NCBI GenBank assembly: GCA_964242115.1
Contig: CAXSZX010000011.1
Coordinates: forward strand, 1 to 64,000
Reading direction: 5' to 3'
DNA length: 64,000 nt
From: BOG-908 sp964242115
GTDB lineage: Bacteria; Pseudomonadota; Alphaproteobacteria; Acetobacterales; Acetobacteraceae
This document shows positions 34,655-42,253 of the stretch, one piece after another. The position numbers were made by a program, and so were the translations under genes. Under the pieces are notes generated by a model. It was not told where the DNA came from, ran no database searches, and saw nothing but the letters and a program-made list of their open reading frames with translations. How positions within the stretch are numbered: position 1 is the stretch's first letter; each line of letters starts with the position of its first letter.

Positions 34655-34769
34655 AGAACTTTTGCGCCTGCTGTCGCGGAAAGCTGAGACGACACGTTTC
34701 AACTTGGTGGGCCTGCGGGAGACAAAAGTTTTTTGGTTCTTTTCTTCAAAAAAGAACTGCTTGCCTTGC
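34614..34769. repeat. AB repeat, full copy, A>B, divergent gap; overlaps tamA signal peptide
   Basis: A hairpin, CTTTTGCGCCTGCTGTCGCGG, a long core, then B hairpin GGTTCTTTTCTTC/AAAAAAGAAC. It lies between divergent tamA and the EmrB-type exporter. On the minus strand its A arm is read as the N-terminus of TamA. Confidence 0.92.
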
Positions 34770-34891
34770 TTCTCTCGATACGCCGCACGGAAAAAGATCA
34801 TCACTATCCGCTAAGGCAGAGCGTCTGCCGCAACGCAGCATCTCGGTCTGCAAGGTTGCGACGCGCCACGCAGGGCAGCAATTTAAGCGCG

Positions 34892-36307
34892 ATGTCAACC
34901 AGCCTGAGCCCCGCCGTGACGGCGCCCCGCGCCGCCTTCCGGGTAACCGCGCTGATCATCGCCGCCGCGCTGTTCATGGAGCAGCTGGACGGCACCGTGC
35001 TGGCCACCGCCTTGCCGGACATGGCGCGCAGCTTCGGCGTCGCACCGCTGCGGATGAACATCGCGCTGACCTCCTACCTGCTCAGCCTGGCGGTGTTCAT
35101 CCCGGCCAGCGGCCAGGCGGCGGACCGGTTCGGCTCGCGCACCACGTTTCGCACCGCCATCGTGCTGTTCACCCTGGGATCGGTGCTGTGCGGGCTGTCG
35201 CAGTCGCTGGCGATGCTGGTCGGCGCGCGGGTGCTGCAGGGCATCGGCGGGGCGATGATGATGCCGGTGGGCCGGCTGGTGCTGCTGCGCACGGTGCCCA
35301 AGGCGGATCTGGTGGCCGCGATGACCTGGGTGCTGGTGCCGGGGCTGATCGGGCCGGTGGTGGGCCCGCCGCTGGGCGGCTTCTTCGTGACGTATCTGAG
35401 CTGGCACTGGATCTTCTACATCAACGTGCCGATCGGGTTGCTGGGCTTCGTGCTGAGCGGCCGCTACATCGGCCAGTTGCGGGAGGCAGAGCGGGCGCCG
35501 TTCGACCGCGCGGGGTTCGCGCTGTCCGGCGTATGCCTCGCCTCGCTGATGTTCGGCTTCGAGCTGGTCAGCCGTGCGGCGATCAGCCCGGTGGCGAGCT
35601 GCGCGCTGCTGGCGTTGGGCACGGTCGCGGGCGTGGCCTATTTGCGGCATGCACGCAGGGCAGCAAACCCCATCCTGGACCTGCGGCTGATGCGGACGCC
35701 CAGCTTCGCCATCTCGGTGTGGAGCGGCGCGCTCACGCGCATCACCGCCGGCGCGCTGCCGTTCCTGCTGCCGATGATGCTGCAGTTGGGCTTCGGCGAG
35801 ACGGCGGCGCAGAGCGGGATGATCACGTTCTCCAGCGCCGCGGGTGCAATGCTGATGAAGGCGGCCGGGCCGCGCGTGCTGCGCCGCTGGGGGTTTCGCA
35901 GCACGCTGATGTGGAACGGGCTGTTCGCCACGGTGCTGCTGATGGCCGCCGCCCTGTTCCGCCCGGCCTGGCCGGTCTGGGCGATCCTGGTGGTGATGTT
36001 CGCCGGTGGGTTCTTCCAGTCGTTGCAGTTCACTGCGCTGAACACGGTGGCCTACGCGGAGATACCGCGCGCGCAGATGAGCGCTGCGACGAGCTTCTAC
36101 ACCACGTTCCAGCAGTTGATGCTGAGCGCCGGCATCTGCACGGCGGCGGCCGTGCTCGCCGCGTCGATGGCGGTGCAGGGGCATGCCGGGCCGGAGCTGT
36201 CGGACTTCTCGGTGGCCTGGGTGGTGCTGGGGCTGATCACGCTGGTCGCGGTGCCGGTCTCGGCGAAGCTGTCGCGGAACGCGGGGGACGAGATGGCTGG
36301 CCGTTAG
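34892..36307 (+). CDS. DHA2-type MFS multidrug exporter (EmrB-like)
   Basis: A 471-residue transporter with fourteen predicted helices. DHA2 hallmarks are FMEQLDGTVLATALPDMARS (motif D1), ADRFGSRTTFRTAIVLF (motif A) and ARVLQGIGGAMMMPVGR with the proton-linked GP-rich helix VPGLIGPVVGPPLGGF (motif C). It exports hydrophobic compounds using the proton gradient. No membrane-fusion partner (EmrA) is adjacent. The ATG at 34892 (MSTSLSPAV) has no strong ribosome site. It is divergent from tamA across an AB repeat. Confidence 0.9.
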   Translation: MSTSLSPAVTAPRAAFRVTALIIAAALFMEQLDGTVLATALPDMARSFGVAPLRMNIALTSYLLSLAVFIPASGQAADRFGSRTTFRTAIVLFTLGSVLCGLSQSLAMLVGARVLQGIGGAMMMPVGRLVLLRTVPKADLVAAMTWVLVPGLIGPVVGPPLGGFFVTYLSWHWIFYINVPIGLLGFVLSGRYIGQLREAERAPFDRAGFALSGVCLASLMFGFELVSRAAISPVASCALLALGTVAGVAYLRHARRAANPILDLRLMRTPSFAISVWSGALTRITAGALPFLLPMMLQLGFGETAAQSGMITFSSAAGAMLMKAAGPRVLRRWGFRSTLMWNGLFATVLLMAAALFRPAWPVWAILVVMFAGGFFQSLQFTALNTVAYAEIPRAQMSAATSFYTTFQQLMLSAGICTAAAVLAASMAVQGHAGPELSDFSVAWVVLGLITLVAVPVSAKLSRNAGDEMAGR

Positions 36308-36382
36308 GGTATCGTCTGGCTTGGCGATGCCTGAATGCTGCCGTTCGACAGAGCCTGTCGTCTCACTCCTGAATGCGGCGGG

Positions 36383-36608
36383 GAAAGCAAGGCCTGCTTT
36401 TTTGGAAAAAGCATCAGAAAACTTTTGTCTCGGCTGTCGCGCGGCCGGGCGATGTTTCCTGGGCGGACCCGCTTCCGGCTTGTCATGCCGGCCGTGGGGA
36501 CAAGCTAGGCAAAAACTTTGTTCCCTGGAATGTCATTGGCGGGGGAGTCCGCGACAGCAGAGACAAAAGTTTTTTGCTGCTTTTTTTCAAAAAAGCAGGC
36601 CTTGCCTT
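36383..36608. repeat. Composite AB repeat with two A ends (A>...<A)
   Basis: Left: A hairpin CCTGCTTTTTTGG and CTCGGCTGTCGCG. Right: GTCCGCGACAGCAGAGAC, then an A hairpin GCTGCTTTTTTTC/AAAAAAGCAGGC. In the middle, AAGCTAGGCAAAAACTTTG with TTCCCTGG is a vestige of B sequence. It may result from two copies recombining. It lies between two co-directional genes. Confidence 0.85.
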
Positions 36609-36807
36609 CTCTATCGCCTGTCAAAATCATTACCGGCCACCGGCGAGGCAACGTTCCAAGCTGCTGGTAGCCAAGAGAGCACAGCGCAGAGGTTTTTGAA
36701 TCCCCCTCACAAAAAGGGCCCTGAATACTTGTGTGTGTCGCGCGGTGCTTGCTACGCACGCGCCGGCTAGCCGGAATGATCCGGTCGCTAAACGGACAGG
36801 CTGGGTG

Positions 36808-38010
36808 ATGGTCAGGCGGGCGCTTCTTATGGGGACGATGATTGCAGGTTTGCCGGTGCTGGCCGCGGCGCAGCCGGTGACGGGGCCGTATGTCAGCGTG
36901 GGTGCCGGCATGAACCTGCAGCAGAACGAGATCGTGACGGCTGTTGCGCCAAACGATTTTTCCACCGACGTGATCTACACCTTTCACCCAGGTTTTGCCG
37001 GCCGTGCCGGCGCCGGTTACGGCTTCGGCAACGGGTTTCGCGCGGAGATCGAAGGCGACTACACCGACAACGTCGTGCGGGGCGGGCAGGATCGGCTTTC
37101 CGACGGGCTCAGTCCGTCGCGACGGGCCGGCGGCGTCGAGCAGAAATATGGCGGCTTTGCCGACGTGCTCTACGATTTCAGCCTGGGTCTGCCGGTGCAG
37201 CCCTACCTCGGCGTGGGCGCCGGCGGCCTGGATGTCGAGCACAACGGCTTCAACCAGAGCCTTGAGGGTGCGCGGGCCATGCCGCCTGCGCCGATCCCGG
37301 GCGTGCCGCATTTCGGGTTCCATGACCAGACGGTTGGAGGCTTCGCCTACAAGGGGATTGCCGGCCTGGCCCTGCCGATCGCGTTCGTGCCCGGCCTTTC
37401 ATTTACCGCCGAATACGATTTCGTGGGCCTGCTGGACCCGTTGCCAGCCTTCCAGAACGTGCAGTCGCAATACCGTTACGTTGCAAACCCGCCGGCCGGC
37501 GGTGTGCCGGGTTCACCGTTCCCGCACTATGAGCATGTGGCCGTCAGCGTGAACCGCCACTTCACCAACGACTACAATCACGAAATCCTGCTGGGCTTTC
37601 GTTATGCGTTGTTCCAGCCGCCTCGGCCCCTGCCGGCACAAGCCGCTCCGGAGGTCCAGCCGTCCGCTCCCGTTCCGCAGGCGCGCACCTTTCTCGTCTT
37701 CTTCGACTGGGACCGCGCCGACCTCCCTGCGCGTGCGCGCCAGATCGTGGCGCAGGCGGCAGCCGCCTCGCGCCAGCCGGGCACCACGCAGGTTGCTGTG
37801 GACGGCTACACCGACCTTTCCGGCACGGCCGCCTATAACCAGCGCCTTTCCGTGCGACGCGCCGAGAGCGTGAAGGTGGAGCTGGTGCGCGACGGCGTGC
37901 CGGCGAGCGAGATCGCCATCGCGGGGCACGGCGAGACCAACCCGCTGGTGGCGACCGCGCCGGGTGTGCGGGAGCCGCAGAACAGGCGGGTGGAGATCAT
38001 GCTGAGGTAG
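36808..38010 (+). CDS. OmpA-family outer-membrane protein
   Basis: A 400-residue protein: signal peptide (MVRRALLMGTMIAGLPVLAA, cleavage after AAA), an eight-strand-type barrel (residues about 25-290: GPYVSVGAGMNLQQN, GYGFGNGFRAEIEG, QPYLGVGAGGLD), a proline linker (QPPRPLPAQAAPEVQPSAPV), then the OmpA C-terminal peptidoglycan-binding domain with FDWDRADL, VDGYTDLSGTAAYNQRLSVRRAESV cut here as DGYTDLSG and NQRLSVRRAE, and GHGETNPL. It anchors the outer membrane to the wall. The GTG before the ATG at 36808 is an alternative start. Confidence 0.9.
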   Translation: MVRRALLMGTMIAGLPVLAAAQPVTGPYVSVGAGMNLQQNEIVTAVAPNDFSTDVIYTFHPGFAGRAGAGYGFGNGFRAEIEGDYTDNVVRGGQDRLSDGLSPSRRAGGVEQKYGGFADVLYDFSLGLPVQPYLGVGAGGLDVEHNGFNQSLEGARAMPPAPIPGVPHFGFHDQTVGGFAYKGIAGLALPIAFVPGLSFTAEYDFVGLLDPLPAFQNVQSQYRYVANPPAGGVPGSPFPHYEHVAVSVNRHFTNDYNHEILLGFRYALFQPPRPLPAQAAPEVQPSAPVPQARTFLVFFDWDRADLPARARQIVAQAAAASRQPGTTQVAVDGYTDLSGTAAYNQRLSVRRAESVKVELVRDGVPASEIAIAGHGETNPLVATAPGVREPQNRRVEIMLR

Positions 38011-38134
38011 GGCAAGAAAGCAGTCAGTTTTCAGAAGAACGTTTGCCTTCGCTGTCGCGCACTCCCCGGTCGGAACCGCGACAGCGGAAGCAAAAGCTTT
38101 TTGCTTCTTTTTCTCGAAAAAGAAGCGCTTGCCT
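38011..38134. repeat. AB repeat, eroded left end, good right A end, convergent gap
   Basis: Left GCAAGAAAGCAGTCAG and TTCAGAAGAACG is mutated. The core has two copies of the box, TTCGCTGTCGCGCAC and AACCGCGACAGCGG. The right hairpin is GCTTCTTTTTCTC/AAAAAGAAGC. It lies between converging OmpA-like and HAD genes. Confidence 0.85.
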
Positions 38135-38871
38135 TACGCTCTGTCCGCCAGCTCCCCCAGATCGCCGACCACCAGGTCCCAAGCCTCAGCCCGCTCCGGC
38201 GCCGGCGTCCCAGGCCCGTGCTCCAGCGGCCGCGGCACCAGGCACGTCCGCAGCCCGCAAGCCTGTGCCGCCGCCAGGTCGCTCTCGTGGGCGGCCACCA
38301 GGCACAGCTCGTCGGGCCGCATCGCCAGCACCTCCGCCGTGCGCAGGTAGGCTTCCGGCATCGGCTTGTAGGCCTGCACAACTTCGGCGCCGAGAATCGC
38401 GTCCCACGGCAGGCCGGCGCGCTTGGCCATGTCGATCATCAGCACGATGTTGCCGTTCGACAGCGGGGCGATGATGAAGCGCTGCTTCAGCCGGGTCAGG
38501 GCGTCTACCGAGTCTGTCCAGGGGTCCAGCCGGTGCCAGGCCAGGTTGAGCTCGTCGATCTCGGCTTCCGGCACGCGGTCGGGGTTGATGCCGAACTCGA
38601 TCAGCGTTGCCACCAGCGTCTCGCGGTGCAGCACGTCCAGCCGGACGAAGCCGCGGCGGAAGCTGCGCACTTCCTCCATCGCCGGCGAGTAGCGCCGGCG
38701 CCAGGCGTCAGCGAAATCCGCTGCGTCCACGTCTGGGGTGGCGTGGCGGGAGAGGAACGGCGTCGCCTCGCGGGCCACGCCGGTGCGCCAGTCCACCACC
38801 GTGCCGAACACGTCGAAGACGAAGGCGCGCACGCCTGCCAGCGGGGCGCTGCCCGGCGTCGCGTCCGTCAC
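38134..38871 (-). CDS. HAD superfamily hydrolase, haloacid-dehalogenase type II
   Basis: A 245-residue enzyme. Motif I AFVFDVFGTVVDWRTGV holds the nucleophilic Asp, motif II IIAPLSNGN the Ser/Thr, motif III AYKPMPEAYLR the Lys, and motif IV LVAAHESDLAAAQACGLRT the acidic pair. The cap wording DLDVLHRETL-like RLDVLHRETLVATLI fits L-2-haloacid dehalogenases, though phosphatase relatives exist. The start GTG at 38871 overlaps the upstream gene's TGA as GTGA, indicating coupled translation with the 98-residue protein. Natural substrate unknown. Confidence 0.87.
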   Translation of the reverse strand: MTDATPGSAPLAGVRAFVFDVFGTVVDWRTGVAREATPFLSRHATPDVDAADFADAWRRRYSPAMEEVRSFRRGFVRLDVLHRETLVATLIEFGINPDRVPEAEIDELNLAWHRLDPWTDSVDALTRLKQRFIIAPLSNGNIVLMIDMAKRAGLPWDAILGAEVVQAYKPMPEAYLRTAEVLAMRPDELCLVAAHESDLAAAQACGLRTCLVPRPLEHGPGTPAPERAEAWDLVVGDLGELADRA

Positions 38872-39164
38872 GCCACCACCCGGCTGGCCTGCTGCAGCAG
38901 GGCCAGGTCGGAGTCTGCCAGCTTGATCACCACGGAGGCGGGGTGCTCGCCGGTTTCGAGCATGATGGGAAAGTGGAAGCCGCAGAACCCGTCGCCCAGG
39001 CCGGCGTCGGCTAGGTCGCGGCGGTAGATGTCCACCTTGCCGGTGCCCACGCAGCGGCCGCCGCAGAACGCCAGCACCAGGTGGTTGCGCAGGCTTTGCG
39101 AGGGTGCGTAGATCCACCCCGAGACCAGCTTGCCCTCTGCGGTTTCGATCGCGCCGCGTATCAC
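38868..39164 (-). CDS. Small protein with glycosyltransferase-associated GW-type domain
   Basis: A 98-residue protein. The text VIRGAIETAEGKLVSGWIYA, VGTGKVDIYRRDLADAGLGD and GFCGFHFPIMLETGEHPASV follows a pattern often seen as an accessory beta domain fused to glycosyltransferases in Acetobacteraceae: GWIxxP, then a D-xxR-DL-xxAG-GDG-GF block. Here it stands alone. The GTG at 39164 has an ideal GGGAGG seven bases upstream. It overlaps the HAD gene downstream in a GTGA junction, so both are made together. No catalytic residues are seen; carbohydrate binding is only a guess. Confidence 0.72.
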   Translation of the reverse strand: MIRGAIETAEGKLVSGWIYAPSQSLRNHLVLAFCGGRCVGTGKVDIYRRDLADAGLGDGFCGFHFPIMLETGEHPASVVIKLADSDLALLQQASRVVA

Positions 39165-39237
39165 TTGATCGCCTCCCTGCCGCCGCGTGTTGCGGGCGGT
39201 GTTATACCAGTGATCCCTGGTGATGACCTGTGGCAGA

Positions 39238-39373
39238 CAAGGCAAGCGGTTCTTTTTTGAAAAAAAGAACCAAAAAACTTCTGTTCCCTTGGGCGCGCGC
39301 TGCAGAAACCTCCGCGACAGCCGGGACAAAAGTCTTTTGCTTCTTTTCTTCAGAAAAGAACGCCTTGCTTTGC
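39238..39373. repeat. AB repeat, full copy, B>A, divergent gap
   Basis: Perfect B hairpin, TTCCCTTGGGCGCGCGCTGC and AGAAACCTCCGCGACAGCC core, then A hairpin GCTTCTTTTCTTC/AGAAAAGAAC. It lies between the divergent 98-residue gene and the dienelactone hydrolase. Confidence 0.93.
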
Positions 39374-39547
39374 TTCCCAGGAGGTCAGCAGCCAAACCTC
39401 CGCGGATGGCGCCTCGACCGATGTAACCTACCAGGTGCATGCACCACGGCGTATTTGCCGTGCCGTGAGTGTGCAGGCGGGCTTGTCAGCCGCAAGGCCT
39501 TGCACGACATCCTCGCACCCTGCCGCCTAAACCGCCAAGGATCACCC

Positions 39548-40270
39548 ATGCAGACCCAAACAATCGACTACCAAACCGACGGACTCGGCATGAAGGGCCA
39601 CCTGGCGCACGATACAAGCCATGCCGGGCTGCGGCCAGGCGTGCTGGTGTTCCCCGAGGCGTTCGGGCTGGCCGAGCACGCCAAGTCGCGTGCCGAGCGC
39701 CTGGCCGGCATGGGCTACGTGGCCCTGGCCGGCGACCTGCACGGCGGGCAATACGTGACCTCGTCGCTCGACGAGGCGCTGGGCCTGCTGGCGCCGCTGC
39801 GCGAGGACCCGTCCAAGATCCGCGCGCGGGCGGCCGGCGCGCTGGCGGCACTGCTCGCCCAGCCGGGCGTGGACCCCAACCGCATCGGCGCGATCGGCTT
39901 CTGCTTCGGCGGCACCATGGCGCTGGAGCTGGCGCGCAGCGGTGCGGCCGTGCACGCCACCGTCGGCTTCCACAGCGGCCTGGCCACCAAGGCGCCGCAG
40001 GATGCGAAGAACATCGTCGGCAAGGTGCTGGCCTGCATCGGCGCCGACGACCCGAGCATCGACGCCGACCAGCGCCGCGCCTTCGAAGACGAGATGCGCG
40101 GCGGCGGGGTGAACTGGCAGCTGTCGGTGTACGGCAACACCGTGCACAGCTTCACCAACAAGCAGGCCGACAAACTCGGACGGCCGCAATTCGCCGCCTA
40201 CAACGCGCAGACGGACGCGCGGAGCTGGGCGGAGATGCTGGCCATGTTCGACGAGGTGTTCGAGAGTTAA
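39548..40270 (+). CDS. Dienelactone hydrolase family protein
   Basis: A 240-residue alpha/beta hydrolase. The nucleophile elbow is IGFCFGGTMALELA (Cys as in dienelactone hydrolase). The acid is in CIGADDPSIDADQR and the histidine in NTVHSFTNKQADK. RPGVLVFPEAFGLAEHAKSR and GYVALAGDLHGG are the family's early motifs. Such enzymes cleave dienelactone in chloroaromatic breakdown, but many homologues act on other esters or lactones. No degradation cluster surrounds it, so the substrate is unknown. Stop TAA runs into an AB repeat. Confidence 0.9.
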   Translation: MQTQTIDYQTDGLGMKGHLAHDTSHAGLRPGVLVFPEAFGLAEHAKSRAERLAGMGYVALAGDLHGGQYVTSSLDEALGLLAPLREDPSKIRARAAGALAALLAQPGVDPNRIGAIGFCFGGTMALELARSGAAVHATVGFHSGLATKAPQDAKNIVGKVLACIGADDPSIDADQRRAFEDEMRGGGVNWQLSVYGNTVHSFTNKQADKLGRPQFAAYNAQTDARSWAEMLAMFDEVFES

Positions 40271-40412
40271 GGCAAGGCAAGCGGTTCTTTTCTGAAAAAA
40301 ACCAAAAAACTTTTGTTCCCTTGGGTGTGCGTTGTTGAGGCTTGGTGTTTCAGCGTTGCAATGTCTGGGAGAACAAAAGTTTGGTTTTTTCGAAAAAGAA
40401 CCTTTTTTTTCT
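40271..40412. repeat. AB repeat, both ends B-like
   Basis: Left B hairpin shortened (GGTTCTTTTCTGAAAAAAACC), core without a clear box, right GTTTGGTTTTTTCG/AAAAAGAACC. The core reads TTGAGGCTTGGTGTTTCAGC. It lies between co-directional genes. Confidence 0.8.
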
Positions 40413-40424
40413 GGAACCAGCCAC

Positions 40425-40694
40425 ATGCGCGCAATGATCACCCTCGTCGTCGCCATGGGCATCCTGATCGTTGCCGGGGTGGCTGTCGTTGCGGTCACCC
40501 TGGTTGGCCGTCTGGGCGGGCACGGCTCCGCGCCGAGCGTGGTGCTGGACCAGCCGGCCGGCACGCGGATCATTGCTGTGTCGCTAGAGGGTGGCCGGCT
40601 GGCGGTGGTGCTTCAGGGCGGCGGCCCTGACCGCGTGGTGGTCCTAGATTCGGCTAGCGGACGCACGACGGGCAGTGTCCGTCTGGCCCACTGA
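40425..40694 (+). CDS. Small membrane-anchored hypothetical protein
   Basis: An 89-residue protein: one N-terminal helix (MITLVVAMGILIVAGVAVVA) then a small soluble part with VVLDQPAGTRIIAVSLEGGR, LAVVLQGGGPDRVVVLDSAS. The pattern of beta strands resembles a short periplasmic domain of unknown function, also seen as a stand-alone protein in relatives of this group. The ATG at 40425 or the ATG three codons later may start it. It directly follows an AB repeat. Coding seems certain; the role is unknown. Confidence 0.65.
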   Translation: MRAMITLVVAMGILIVAGVAVVAVTLVGRLGGHGSAPSVVLDQPAGTRIIAVSLEGGRLAVVLQGGGPDRVVVLDSASGRTTGSVRLAH

Positions 40695-40740
40695 AACGGC
40701 GCGCAACGCATACAGGCGTTTGCCAAAGACCAGTCCGCGG

Positions 40741-40792
40741 CAGTCGAAGCAAAAGTTTTTTGCTATTCAAAAAAGCAGGCCTTGCTTTTTCC
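40741..40792. repeat. AB repeat, A half only, shortened hairpin
   Basis: CAGTCGAAGCAAAAG then TTTTTTGCTATTCAAAAAAGCAGGCCTTGC cut here; only the A side is left and its hairpin has lost several T residues. It lies in the convergent gap before tspO. Confidence 0.78.
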
Positions 40793-40817
40793 TATGGCGC
40801 GGCCGCGCAAAACCAAA

Positions 40818-41321
40818 TCAAGTAGCGCTCTGGGCGAAGCGAAACCTCTCCGTCCGGAATGGCGCGTTCATCCGTACGATCGTCCAGTTCAGCCACAATG
40901 CAAAGCTAACCCATAGTAGGTAGGGCACCTCCAGCCAGCTCGCCGTCGGGGAGAACGCACGCAGGCCGATCACCAGCGCCAGGACCGACGCCCAGAGAAA
41001 AATGTTCTCCAGCAGCGCCCAGTCGGGGCGGCGCAACTTGAAGAACAGCGGGCTCCACAACAGGTGCAGCACCCAGTTGACACCGAAATAAACAGCGACT
41101 TGCGTGTGCTGCACGGGGCCGTGCGCGCCGCGCCAGGACAACACGCCCGCGGCTGCCGTCATCGAAAGAATGATCGTCCAGGCGGGGCCGAACAGCCAAT
41201 CCGGCGGCTGCAGACTGGGTTTGCGCAGTTGCCTGTACCATGGCCCTACGTCGGTAAGTGCTCCGCCGGCGCCGGCCAGTACAATGGCAAGCAAAGCTGC
41301 GACTATGATGGTTGCGGTCAT
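40818..41321 (-). CDS. tspO: TspO/MBR tryptophan-rich sensory protein
   Basis: A 167-residue protein with five transmembrane helices and the family's Trp/Pro motifs: WYRQLRKPSLQPPDWLFGPA, VNWVLHLLWSPLFFKL and SPTASWLEVPYLLWVSFALW, ending LNWTIVRMN. TspO proteins bind tetrapyrroles or cholesterol-like ligands in the outer or inner membrane and affect porphyrin transport and stress response. The ATG at 41321 is unambiguous. It is divergent from the cold-shock gene. Confidence 0.93.
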   Translation of the reverse strand: MTATIIVAALLAIVLAGAGGALTDVGPWYRQLRKPSLQPPDWLFGPAWTIILSMTAAAGVLSWRGAHGPVQHTQVAVYFGVNWVLHLLWSPLFFKLRRPDWALLENIFLWASVLALVIGLRAFSPTASWLEVPYLLWVSFALWLNWTIVRMNAPFRTERFRFAQSAT

Positions 41322-41495
41322 GACCTATCCTCGTGATGGCCGATGTTCCGGCTGGAAATCCGCACGACAGGGGCTACGGCAAAGTATTTGGGTGTTTCGT
41401 GCCCGTTGTGCCAGCGTCAAGGCTGTACGGTCGTGGGGCTGTTCGCGGGTGCAAGGGAGGTCTATAGGCTGTAGCTTCAACAGGAGTGCGTATCT

Positions 41496-41699
41496 ATGGC
41501 GATCGGGACGGTAAAGTGGTTCAACCCGGACAAGGGGTTTGGATTCATCTCCCCGCAGGATGGCGGCAAGGACGTTTTTCTGCACATCACCGCCGTGCAG
41601 GCTGCCGGGCTCACCACCGTGAAGGACGGCCAGAAGGTGTCCTATGACGTGGTGACCGAGCGTGGCAAGCTGGCCGCTTCGGGGCTTAAACTCGCGTAA
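41496..41699 (+). CDS. cspA: Cold-shock domain protein
   Basis: A 67-residue single OB-fold RNA chaperone. The motif GTVKWFNPDKGFGFISPQDG includes RNP1 (KGFGFI), and VFLHI is RNP2. It binds single-stranded RNA or DNA and melts secondary structure. The 5' untranslated region toward tspO is about 170 bases with no gene, which would suit the long cold-regulated leader typical of this family, though I cannot show a fold. The ribosome site CAGGAG precedes the ATG. Confidence 0.95.
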   Translation: MAIGTVKWFNPDKGFGFISPQDGGKDVFLHITAVQAAGLTTVKDGQKVSYDVVTERGKLAASGLKLA

Positions 41700-41846
41700 A
41701 CCAGACCGCGGCGCGGCGCTTTCGAGGTTTCCCCTCGAAGCGTTCGCAGGTCCTGCAGGTCTCCGGCGCCGTATGGTTCCGCCTGCAGCTTGAAGAAAAT
41801 TGCCAAAGCGTTATAGGCGTGCATCGTCTCGGGTGCAGGGGCCTGT

Positions 41847-42143
41847 ATGCGCGTGCGTCTGATCGGCTTAGTCATGATGTCGGTCCTGATGTCGGTCCTG
41901 GCCGGCTGCGTCGCAGCCCCGCCTGGCCCGCCGCCGCCCGAGCAGGCGGCCGACCCGGCGTCGAGCCCTCCCGCCCCGCCGGCGACCAAACAGGTATGGG
42001 TCAAGGCCGGCTGGCACCGCAACGGCGACGACTACGTCTGGGTGAAAGCTCACTACGTGACAGTGAGGGTAAGGCATCGCCACTGGGTGCATGAGCATCG
42101 AACCCCGAACGGCACCCTGATTCCTGCTCACTGGGAGACGTGA
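41847..42143 (+). CDS. Small lipoprotein with YxWV repeats
   Basis: A 98-residue lipoprotein: signal peptide MRVRLIGLVMMSVLMSVLAGC with lipobox LAGC, a Pro-rich linker (AAPPGPPPPEQAADPASSPP), then a basic aromatic domain: WVKAGWHRNGDDYVWVKAHY, VRVRHRHWVHEHRTPNG and LIPAHWET. The alternating W/Y/H units resemble the YXWGXW family of outer-membrane lipoproteins of unknown function. It follows cspA after a 147-base gap. Convergent with the GT9 gene through an AB repeat. Confidence 0.75.
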   Translation: MRVRLIGLVMMSVLMSVLAGCVAAPPGPPPPEQAADPASSPPAPPATKQVWVKAGWHRNGDDYVWVKAHYVTVRVRHRHWVHEHRTPNGTLIPAHWET

Positions 42144-42253
42144 GGCAAGCAAGCAAAAACTTCTGGCTCGGCTGTCGCGGGGTCTCCCTTAGCGTGTACT
42201 CAGCAAACAAAGTTTTTTGGTTCTTTTTTTCAAAAAAGAACCGCTTGCCTTGT
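42144..42253. repeat. AB repeat, A hairpin deleted, B end intact, A>B
   Basis: GCAAGCAAGCAAAAACTTCTGG then CTCGGCTGTCGCGGGGTC, core, and a perfect B hairpin. The A hairpin has been lost cleanly, showing that each hairpin can be deleted separately. It lies in a convergent gap and contains the stop codon of the GT9 gene. Confidence 0.88.

Noticed and set aside
41642..41877. Minus-strand frame downstream of the cold-shock gene starting MTKPIRRTRIQAPAPE
   Set aside because: It overlaps the cspA 3' end and the lipoprotein start, has no ribosome site and no recognisable domain.
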